From a virus, in the IMG/VR virus record IMGVR_UViG_3300034082_000592, positions 1-22,284 of that record: a stretch of DNA of 22,284 nt; one strand, written 5' to 3'. Shown piece by piece: positions 8,101 to 15,700 of the stretch. Position 1 is the stretch's first letter. Every line of letters starts with the position of its first letter. Both the position numbers and the translations under genes were made by a program. A model generated the notes under the pieces. That model did no database searches and was not told where the DNA came from. It saw nothing but the letters and a program-made list of their open reading frames with translations.

Positions 8101-9948
8101 TTTATTACCAAAACCTACTCCTCCATAAGGAGTAATACTACCTGCTGCTGTTCCTGGGCGTAAAGCATCATTACGTCTTCTAGGATTTGAACCAAATTTT
8201 AAACCTCCTATAGCACCTACTCCTAATCCAGTTTTATTATTGTAATCTGCTGCTAATTCTACATAACCTTTGCCCTTATTAGAATTAGTTATGCCATCGT
8301 ATTTTGCATGAAATCCTAGAGCTAATGGATTATCCGATAATCCAATGGCTGTAGGTACTACATTATTTTCAGGATCTATTGTAAAATTTGAAGCTAAATC
8401 AGAACCTTGTTCAAAATTTCCTATTTGCTGATTTCCATAAGGAAGTCCTACATCTCCTCCAATAGTCCATCTAGATTTTTTAGGACCGAAAGATTTTTCA
8501 AATCCTAAATTAGCAGTAGGCATTAAGTCGCCTGTTATAGTATTAGTACGGAAAGCATTAGAGTACAAACTAGCTCCTCTTAACATTTTATCTGGCGGCC
8601 ATCCTCCCATTGATCCTCCTACTGCAAATGATTCTGTTCCTTCCTCTTCTTGAGGAGGATATTGTATTATCTCATTTCCTCCTTGTGTAGGTGGAATGAA
8701 AATATCATTAGCATCGGGTTGCCATCTTTTATGAATAGGGCTAGCGTTTACTTCACCACGTTTACCCCATGCTGCGCTATTACCTTCCTCATTTGGTATA
8801 TAAGGTTGTTGTTCTAATGGATTATTTTCTTCATTTTCTTCAGCCTGCTCAATTAAATCAGACATATTATTTCTGCTAAATTTTGGAAGATCAATTTCAT
8901 CCATTTTTTGCAAGGGCATTCTGTACCCTCCCTCAATAGAAAAATTAGGTCTCCACTTTATTCCAGGATTAGATGTACTACCAGTAGATACATTACTTTG
9001 AGTGCCGTCTGGATTTAGATTATTACCTTGATCAGGGGCTCCTATTGGAGATGCAAAATTAGCAGATAAATACCCATTGCCAGGTATTCCTAATTTATCT
9101 AAAAATCTAGGACGATATTCAGCGTCAGCTTTTAAACCCCAACCAAAACCACTTCCTTTAGTACTATTAAAAGTACCTCCTGTATAAGGTTCTAGCATTA
9201 ATGAAGCATTATGTATTCCTCCTTTAACCTGTCCTTGACGATAATTTCCTTTTTGTATAGGAAATACACTACCTACTTTAGCTCCAAAACCTATACCTGT
9301 AGAAGGTGCGTATTCTGCCAATGCTTCTAATCTTGGCATAGCGCTAGGAAAAATACCTGCAGGTCCGTCTCCTCCTTTAACAGCTTTACCTTGCCATCCT
9401 ATATTTCCTCCAAACATTATGTTAGGTCCTTCGGGATTTCCAGCAGCATTTAGTTTACCAAAATTTAAATGATCTAATTGAGAAGTTGGACTTAAAAAAG
9501 TATTACTAGGAGTATGTGGATCATACTGTTGTCCTACATATAATCCTCCAAAACCTCCTACAGGTTTTGCATATTGTCCTGCTCCTGTTGCTGTACTAAA
9601 TCCTGCACGATATCCTGGAATTCTATTACCTACTAATGAATTAGTATAATAAGGGCTAGCATATAGATTTGCTGTAGGATTTGTTCTTTCTATCCATTTT
9701 TTAAAAGGGTGTCCTGGTCCTCCTGAAGCAGCTTCCATTTCTCCGCCTTCAGCGTAAGTTTGTATATTAGAAGCTTTAAAGGTACTCATCTGGCCGCCGT
9801 TAGCCATTTCATTATTAATTTTTTTCTCTTGTGCTAACATTTCTTTACTAGGTTTCTTTCCAGAACCTGCGTTAGCACGAATATTATCCCATAATCCTCT
9901 TTGACTATATGATCCGTCAGCACGTTTAATTAAATCTTTTTTAGACAT
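5152..9948 (-). CDS. Giant virion cargo protein, 1598 aa, with duplicated beta-barrel-like domain and Gly-Gly motifs
   Basis: ATG start, TAA stop; 51 bases separate it from the 928-aa gene. Layout by residue: 1-95 basic, with MANGGQM and YAEGGEM motifs; 96-420 first copy and 460-775 second copy of a large repeat. Each copy is a Gly-rich region with alternating hydrophobic residues like an outer-membrane beta-barrel, followed by a near-identical 38-residue linker. Residues 800-895 hold more GG motifs and a block (GGTHEESPLGGI, then NLVEEGET, then DYIFSD) that I remember from many Bacteroidota phage virion proteins. Residues 930-975 are charged helix, 976-1040 a Met/Gln/Pro-rich linker, 1039-1073 five tandem heptads, 1070-1200 Gly/Ala-rich and possibly membrane-active, and 1430-1598 a helical C-terminus. 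No catalytic motif is seen. Position after the muzzle and 928-aa genes suggests an ejected protein; the envelope-spanning role is inference. Confidence 0.92.
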   Translation of the reverse strand: MSKKDLIKRADGSYSQRGLWDNIRANAGSGKKPSKEMLAQEKKINNEMANGGQMSTFKASNIQTYAEGGEMEAASGGPGHPFKKWIERTNPTANLYASPYYTNSLVGNRIPGYRAGFSTATGAGQYAKPVGGFGGLYVGQQYDPHTPSNTFLSPTSQLDHLNFGKLNAAGNPEGPNIMFGGNIGWQGKAVKGGDGPAGIFPSAMPRLEALAEYAPSTGIGFGAKVGSVFPIQKGNYRQGQVKGGIHNASLMLEPYTGGTFNSTKGSGFGWGLKADAEYRPRFLDKLGIPGNGYLSANFASPIGAPDQGNNLNPDGTQSNVSTGSTSNPGIKWRPNFSIEGGYRMPLQKMDEIDLPKFSRNNMSDLIEQAEENEENNPLEQQPYIPNEEGNSAAWGKRGEVNASPIHKRWQPDANDIFIPPTQGGNEIIQYPPQEEEGTESFAVGGSMGGWPPDKMLRGASLYSNAFRTNTITGDLMPTANLGFEKSFGPKKSRWTIGGDVGLPYGNQQIGNFEQGSDLASNFTIDPENNVVPTAIGLSDNPLALGFHAKYDGITNSNKGKGYVELAADYNNKTGLGVGAIGGLKFGSNPRRRNDALRPGTAAGSITPYGGVGFGNKNNTGFIYGVQAEGEWKPKFLKKTPLSLYGKAQFQGAAGEGKSANESSGTQSWANNTSTQINPVNTDTMTFRPSASVEAGVRVPLKDLQQKMRGIDIGKLNLPPLDREPREGGDFEETEEHEYIPNEEGNSAAWGERQPVNASPIHKQWQPDANDIYLPPAGPTPGMSPMTYDPSIGEFENNTEEMNNYSKGGQVHINFANGGSFNNKGFRSLPPQVQAKIRSNSFADGGQLTEFNEGGTHEESPLGGIPQGMAPDGKMNLVEEGETKLNTADYIFSDQIKIDKETATLFGLSKGDVGKTFADVSKKVNRPNSRRDNDTIEQVAIQRDLESLMQAQEKQKEMQKDKDIAEFASKYPELAQNMPVPGQEQQMAQPQMGQAPMMDPNAMQQGMMQEQMNPPAGMPQQEIDPAMMAQMQQMGQMPMSYGGSLFNCGGKMYNNGGYMYDAGGHMYAVGGNVMRGIGAGAYGVGEGLLDTLTFGLTDTLTDKGFDKLAGMGGRSESEVEKDKMIRGFGNVGGAVLGAGLTGGAATSSAVNEGIEGLTSGVTNIKGTGEQFDKIAGGIGQGASTIAGFMGPQGATQAAGVFKGNEAVNKLMTAKQNPFINQATNFAANAFANGGRMNYSMYQPLDHITQYGGPLNMPTNDNPYANFLAMGGGMEGEDPINPTLAFNLNGIVANYTLEQAINDPLVLEAFGASADEKGQFSPEDVEAAKLAIEQKFIEESPANRKAAFLAQQEYDAALSEDAAGSSMDRLPGETDAAYQQRVNPMQAMSAQQGAKPGVGEIKQTPLEGAMMALPAAYNIGRGIFGKPNLLNYEDYAQKANIDPYTMNIDPQLAEVRRAYAGANQAIKNASPGSGAYLTNMANVAASKQEATNALYTKKEMFDKDAAYKADLANRDIDKSNLDLEMKLQTYNDAAKAAKAKSLQEGLGQLADIAKNEQGISLQEALLKLTSPDYAEKFNYSSLFEQAQKAAKAKKGTKAGK
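6730..6834 (-). repeat. Five tandem heptads, consensus x-x-G-G-x-[ML]-[YF]
   Basis: Residues 1039-1073 of the 1598-aa protein read SYGGSLF, NCGGKMY, NNGGYMY, DAGGHMY, AVGGNVM: five units of exactly seven residues (21 bases each) with an invariant Gly-Gly at positions 3 and 4. This is the densest cluster of the GG motif that is scattered through this protein and the neighbouring 928-aa protein. The DNA units differ at third bases, so this is not a fresh slippage product. Confidence 0.85.
7624..8571 (-). repeat. Second copy (B) of duplicated barrel-like domain plus linker
   Basis: Residues 460-775 of the 1598-aa protein. It begins SLYSNAFRTNTITGDLMP, matching the start of copy A. It contains the hairpin-like YVELAADYNNKTGLGVGA and GFIYGVQAEGEWKPKF, matching YRPRF in A, and the closing strand RPSASVEAGVRVPL. 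The linker YIPNEEGNSAAWG...WQPDANDIYLPP at residues 738-775 is identical to the copy A linker at 32 of 38 positions by hand count, offset by 355 residues. Confidence 0.8.
8689..9663 (-). repeat. First copy (A) of duplicated barrel-like domain plus linker
   Basis: Residues 96-420 of the 1598-aa protein. The region begins YASPYYTNSLVGNRIPG. It contains strand-like segments with every second residue hydrophobic (GFGWGLKADAEY, residues 267-278), then YRPRFLDKLGI, then the closing strand RPNFSIEGGYRMPL. It ends with the linker YIPNEEGNSAAWG...WQPDANDIFIPP at residues 383-420. The pattern matches copy B in order and spacing. DNA identity is clearly lower than protein identity in the linker, with many third-base changes, so the duplication is old and the linker is under protein-level constraint. 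Confidence 0.8.
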
Positions 9949-9999
9949 GGTACTAATTTAGAGTTTAAAAGTAATAATTTTTATTGAGTTTTTGTAAGC

Positions 10000-12786
10000 T
10001 TAAACAAAATTACCTCCGTAAGTAGGAAACATATTCATATTGTTTGACTTAGGAGTATTATCAGAAGCAATATAGTTAAATAAGTTTTTCATTGAACTAT
10101 TGTCTTTAGATACTTTAAATAGATTATATAAAGCACCATTAAAATTAGGGCTGTTTCTATCTAACTCTCCGCTCTTTTCTCCTTCTAGTCTCCAATTTTC
10201 AATATCTTCATCAGTGATAGTTTGATTAGGTTGCAAATTTTTCTGTTGACGTATCTCAAATAACATTGATTGAATATTATCTTCTTGAGGACTAGTTAAA
10301 TAATCATAATAATCTCCAGCAGCGTCTCGCTCTTCGGAATCTTTTATGTCTTTTCCTATTTCATCAAAACTTTTAATACTAGGCCCAATAATCTTTTGCT
10401 CTGCTGAATATACCTCATCAGCATAAGGAGCCATAATTCTAGTACGCCCCTCATGCATCATAGTAGCATTAAGTTCTCTAGGGTTATTCATTATTGATTC
10501 ACTTAATTGTATTTTTTCTGGCAATCCTTTTTTATTATATACTATAGCTCCTTGAGCACTTCCGCCATCTAAAGTCGGTACTATTTCATAAGGTACTTTA
10601 TTTGCGTTTATTTCGTTTAGCAATGTAGACTCTGGATTATAAGCAGGAAGTATAGACTTCATTGTTTTTTCATATTGCTTATTGCCTATTTCATCAAATG
10701 GTAAAGTACGTTTAGAATACCAATTAGTGTAAAAATCTCTAATATCTTGTTCTCCTGGTATTACTGGTCCTTCTGGTACAGGCGTTGTAGGAACTAGATC
10801 ACTAGCAGTTTCTAATACACCTCCGTTTGGATACTGGTAATTAAGTTGTCCACCAAATGCGTAAGGTTTATCAATAATATTACCATCTAAATCATAATAC
10901 ACTTTAGGTTCTAAACTTGCTTTAGATACTCTAGTAGGTAATGGTTTACTTAAAGCTCTTGCCATAATATCTTCTTGAGTATTATGACTAGCAGGAATTT
11001 CATAAGGACGTTCAGCAATCTTATTATTTGATTTAAAACTTTCCATAATCATATCATCTTTACCTTGGTACAACCAAGGTTTTCTTATCATTACTTCAGA
11101 TTGTGGTAATAAGTAAGGAACTTGGTCTTCAGGTAATCCCTCTGCACTTTTAAAATTAGGAATATCTACTTCTTTAATTTTTACAGGCAACGGTGTGCTT
11201 AATAACGTAGTATTATTTATTTGCATTAAACCTGTTCTTGGATTTATTTGTGGGATCTCAGGATTTGATAAACCATTAAAAAATCCTGTTTCTATATTAT
11301 TATTCATTTTTACTGGAACTTCTTGATAACCATTTAACCAATTAGGTTTATTTTGAAAAACCTTTACTTCATCTGCAGGAAATGAAGTCATGTATGCTCC
11401 TGTTTCATCTATTGGAAACATAGTTGAGCCTTTTCCATGTCTTCCTAAATTAGAAGCTTTCATGCTCCTATTTGTTGATATTATAAAGGGAGTTTTATCT
11501 TGCTGCATTGTTTGATCAATATATGCTTGTCTGGGATTTCCTTTACCAAATGACGGGTAAGGCGTTGTCCTTTTTCCTAAATTTGTACTAACTCCTCCAA
11601 GATCTCCTGATCTAACTAAACCAGAATTTTGTAAATCAGCAATAGCATCGTCTCCTACTACTCTATTATATGTATTTAACTTAGTTGCCCAAGGATTTAA
11701 TTTATAAGTATTTGATAGTAAACCTTCTTCGGTTCCAAGTAATTTACCAAATTCATTAACTGTTGCTTTAGCGCCTTTATATAAAGGGGATACAACTCCA
11801 GCAGTTCCTACATCGAAAGCACCTGTTAAAGTATTTTCTAAAGCATCTGCGTATTCTCCTTGCTGTATTTGTTCAGGTACTTTTGATAATTTTTTCCCTC
11901 CTTGTACAATACTATATGCTCCTAATGCATTACCTACAGTAGCCCCTGGTACCGCAGACATACCTGGTATCGATGTTCCTAGTGCTTCTGTAATATATGG
12001 CATTGCTTTTGCGCCTAACATTCCTGCACCTTTAATTGCTGCTGGAAGTATACTAGGAGCTAATGCACCAGCTTGCCATGCATAATCCATCATATCAACA
12101 GGTTGTTCATGTTGAGGTAATTGGTCTTTAGTAGCAGCGGCATAATCTTGTTCCATGTTTTGAGCAAACTGTTGGCCAGCAATAGCATCTTGTACAGGTT
12201 GTCTTTCTGCTTCTGTTCTTCCTGCTACACTTTGTATCATTGGTGACTTACCATAAGAAGGCGTAACATTATCATATTTACTTGCAGTAGGATTTGCCAT
12301 GGTTACTACTGCTCCTTTATTTAGTGCAGCAGTACGTTGCCCACTTGGATCTTCTACAGGTACGTATTGACCGCCTGTTCCTTTATTACTAATAAGCCAA
12401 TTGCCTTCACTATCTTTTTGATAATAAGAACCTGGACGTTTAGCATAAGTATATATACTACCTCCATCAGGATACTGATTCATTGCTCCTCCCATAGCAT
12501 AAGGAGCAGGGTATTGTCCCATGCTTGATGCATAGACACTATTTTTTAATCCTCTACCTCCTTGTTGAAAGCTATCTTCTGGTAAAGAGTAATCAGGTTT
12601 CATTTGTCCTCCATTGCCGTAGTACCTTCCTAATGCTGAAGCATAAACACTTGGTAATAAGTCTCCGTGAATATTTCTATCGTTTAGGGGCCCACCATCT
12701 GCAAAAGGTAAAGCAGTTGTATCTCTAAAAATCTTTGTACCTAAAGATTTATAATAAGTGTCAATAATACTAGGAGTCTTTTTCAT
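10000..12786 (-). CDS. Large virion cargo protein, 928 aa, with Gly-Gly motifs and degenerate HExxH region
   Basis: The ATG overlaps the stop of the muzzle gene by one base (TAATG). Residues 1-110 carry five GG motifs (FADGGPL, YGNGGQM, FQQGGRG, YAMGGAM, YPDGGSI) and a local repeat (SVYASALG at 46, SVYASSMG at 83). Residues 236-300 are hydrophobic and Gly/Ala-rich and may insert into a membrane. Residues 371-490 form a compact-looking domain with NRVVG, TPFIISTNRSM and PADEVKVF; the spacing of R375, S437/T438 and E473 recalls ADP-ribosyltransferases, but this is weak. After two more GG motifs (YAFGGQL, YPNGGVL, near 642-657), residues 725-870 resemble a zincin-like domain, with MMHEGRTR at 776-783 where a protease would have HExxH. 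The protein ends PTYGGNFV. It is probably packed in the virion and ejected, as a companion of the 1598-aa protein with which it shares the motif. Confidence 0.9.
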   Translation of the reverse strand: MKKTPSIIDTYYKSLGTKIFRDTTALPFADGGPLNDRNIHGDLLPSVYASALGRYYGNGGQMKPDYSLPEDSFQQGGRGLKNSVYASSMGQYPAPYAMGGAMNQYPDGGSIYTYAKRPGSYYQKDSEGNWLISNKGTGGQYVPVEDPSGQRTAALNKGAVVTMANPTASKYDNVTPSYGKSPMIQSVAGRTEAERQPVQDAIAGQQFAQNMEQDYAAATKDQLPQHEQPVDMMDYAWQAGALAPSILPAAIKGAGMLGAKAMPYITEALGTSIPGMSAVPGATVGNALGAYSIVQGGKKLSKVPEQIQQGEYADALENTLTGAFDVGTAGVVSPLYKGAKATVNEFGKLLGTEEGLLSNTYKLNPWATKLNTYNRVVGDDAIADLQNSGLVRSGDLGGVSTNLGKRTTPYPSFGKGNPRQAYIDQTMQQDKTPFIISTNRSMKASNLGRHGKGSTMFPIDETGAYMTSFPADEVKVFQNKPNWLNGYQEVPVKMNNNIETGFFNGLSNPEIPQINPRTGLMQINNTTLLSTPLPVKIKEVDIPNFKSAEGLPEDQVPYLLPQSEVMIRKPWLYQGKDDMIMESFKSNNKIAERPYEIPASHNTQEDIMARALSKPLPTRVSKASLEPKVYYDLDGNIIDKPYAFGGQLNYQYPNGGVLETASDLVPTTPVPEGPVIPGEQDIRDFYTNWYSKRTLPFDEIGNKQYEKTMKSILPAYNPESTLLNEINANKVPYEIVPTLDGGSAQGAIVYNKKGLPEKIQLSESIMNNPRELNATMMHEGRTRIMAPYADEVYSAEQKIIGPSIKSFDEIGKDIKDSEERDAAGDYYDYLTSPQEDNIQSMLFEIRQQKNLQPNQTITDEDIENWRLEGEKSGELDRNSPNFNGALYNLFKVSKDNSSMKNLFNYIASDNTPKSNNMNMFPTYGGNFV
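12478..12651 (-). repeat. Local duplication SVYAS-x-x-G ... GG in the 928-aa protein
   Basis: Residues 46-63 (SVYASALGRYYGNGGQMK) and 83-103 (SVYASSMGQYPAPYAMGGAM and one more residue) share the same beginning and the same closing GG-x-Met, 37 residues apart. It looks like a small module duplicated together with its GG motif. Confidence 0.7.
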
Positions 12787-15700
12787 TAGAATACTTGATA
12801 ATCAAAGTAAGACATTAAACGATTCATGATTAACTCTTTGTTCTGAGAGTTATCAAAGTATAAAGTTACTACAAAATATGTACTACGTAAACGTCCTTGT
12901 TGGTTACCACTGTTTTGATCTCTTGGAATTTTAAGTCTCCACTTGTCAAATTTACGTTTAAATCTTGCAGGTGAAAACGGCACTACGTTTGTATCTTGAT
13001 ATTGAGTAGAAATTCTAAACGCAGTAATAGTTTGCCCTCTATCTATAATTTTATTGTTATCTCTTACAATAGAATTAAATTCCATTGTGCGTAGTATCTT
13101 GTTAACATCTGCTTGTGGATTAACTACTAATGTTAACTCACAAGGTTCTTGTATACCATAGAATACTCCCCAATCACCTATACCATTAGTATAAAGTTTG
13201 TCTTGTGATAATGCATGAGGGCTTAAAATAATATCTCCATTTTGAATCCAAATTGTAGGAGCCATTGAATACCTAGAAGAAAACTGTTGAGCTAATTCGT
13301 CAAATACTAATGTATCAGAATTATATACTTGTTTTGCTGTTGCAGGTAAACTATTTGCCAAAAGATCAATTACTGCTTGAGGTCTTGTACTACCAGAAGT
13401 AAACGTATTAGTTACGTAATAATAAATATTAGTATTTGAGTCGTATACAATTGTACCTACGGCATATAAAATGTTTGTAAGTAAAAGAGCAGAAGAAGCT
13501 TTACTTAAAAAAGTAAATAATACTTCGTCGTTTATAATATCTTTTCCAATGTGAACCCCTTTACCTAAAATAGGATTATCCCCTCCATTTGCTTTACGAG
13601 TAAATACATCATTAGGTAATGACTGTAAAAAGCTGTGCATTCCTTTAATCTCTGAGATAGCGCTATTTGCAGTTTGTCCTGATTGCGCTTGCATCATAAA
13701 TATTTTTCTATGGAAAGCATCAAAGAAATATATACCAGCTTCCGTAGTTTCTACTGCCCATTGATGAATAGCACCATGTACTTTAGAATAATAGATGTGC
13801 TTACCAAAGCCTAATCCTGTACCTAATTGTGTAGGCACTCCATCAGCAGTAGTAGTGACAGCTGCGCGATTGATAGCGTATGCCCCTACTCCTTTATCTT
13901 GAACAAAGTATACAGTATCTTTCCAGTTTATTACTTTATTAATAGGTCCATAATCATCTACGTCATAGTAGTTATTTAAACCAAACTTAGTCCAAGCATC
14001 TACTGTTTCTTCATTAATTTTTACATTAGATAAATAAGCTCTAATATCATTAGCTCCACTAGTTTGTATATTAGCAGGTTGTACATAAAAAGCTAAATCA
14101 TCATTTTGCCTAGAATAAATTAAATTATAGCTATACATATCTAATACTTTAGCATACGGAGCTTCAGCGTTATTAGTTTCTTGTCTAAAAGCTGGTATTA
14201 TTGTACTACCAAATTCATACTTAACTCCTGTACGAAGAGTAGCACCATTTGCTAAATCAAGATTTAATTCACTTTCTAGTGCAATAATTTCTGTGCGAGT
14301 ACTGTCTCTGCGATATTTATTATCTGAGTAAAATGCTGTATTAAATTCTACTAACCCAGATTGTACAATAAACATATTTACAAAAATATCTCCACCAAAT
14401 ACTTTAGGATTTGTATTTGCAGGATTTATAATAGGAGAAGCAGGAATAAATTGATTAGCCTCTAAACTATCTGTAGTATATCCTCCGTATACTTCTAATT
14501 TAGGTAGTATGCATTCAGTAATTGGAAAGTATCCATTATAACTTCCTGTAGGAGCAAAAGTAGTTCTATTTACAGGAAATACATTATTAGGTGCTTTAAA
14601 AAAATCATCAGTTGACCCTGTTATAGGAGCATTAGTAAAAAAGTCATTAGTAATTTTTTGTACTTTACCTATAACACTTGTTCCTGCTTTAAAAAATTCG
14701 GGAACTTCACTAGTTCCAGCACCTTGTTGAGGTCTATTTGGATTAACTTGCGGATCGCTTGCATCAAAATAATTATCCATGCACCAATAATTTCGCATGT
14801 AATACCCATCAAATAATCCAGTTATTTTTACCTCGTAATCACAATCGTCTTCCATTTTAAACTTAGCATTAAATTGCCAACGTTTAATATTTTCAATACT
14901 ATTAAAATTTACAGGATAAGTATCGTAATACTGATTTCTTATATCTTGTGATCGATTTCCTAAACCTTCTGCTTCAAAAGTTAAAGTAGGAGTTGCGTAT
15001 TGCAATCTATTTGTATAAGCTCCAGTAATTAATAAACAAGGATTGCTTCCTAAATTTAACATTAAATCGGCAACATTATTCTTATCAAAAGAAATTTCTG
15101 GAGAATAAAATCCTAAATAAGATCCTAATCTTAAATAATCTAAGTATTGCGGAACGTAACTAGTTGCAGAACTATTTTCTAAAGTACCAAATGATGCATT
15201 AGGTTCGGAAGCAGCAGGATAATAAGGATATAAATGTAATACATTACTGCTTCCATTTACTTGTAAATCAAATCCTCCTGAGCCTGTAAAATGTGGTGCG
15301 TCTACAGGATTATGATAAAATCCTCTCAATAATCCTTGAGAAAGTCTTCGTTTATCTACATTTTCTCTTTTTACTCTAACTATCTGGTAACCAGTAATAT
15401 TATTTAATAATCCTGGACAAGTGCTAAAATCTATATTAAATTCTATGCCCATAGAATATCCCATAGTGTGTTCACTAGCAGGTTTCTGTTTGCTAATAGG
15501 CCAAAATTTATATCCTGAATTATTAACTACAGAATCTATTTCTGAAATATCAGGAAATTTAATATCTCCTATATATTCTACAAATGTAGCTTCTCCTTTA
15601 ATAGTGTAAAATACAATACCAAAACGATAAGTCTCTCCTCTTTTGTAACCTCTTAATAATCCTGAAATAAACGGAGAGGCATTGTTAGAGAAAGTTGTAT

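Noticed and set aside
6700-8650. Many CCTCC (GGAGG on the coding strand) sequences that look like internal Shine-Dalgarno sites
   Set aside because: They are simply the codons GGA GGT/GGA GGA of the Gly-Gly motifs, and no start codons at suitable spacing open alternative frames of note.
5152-9948. Tape measure protein as an identity for the 1598-aa protein
   Set aside because: The gene block is that of a short-tailed (podovirus-like) phage with muzzle and ring proteins and no tail tube or sheath genes; the domain mosaic with barrel-like repeats is unlike a helical tape measure.
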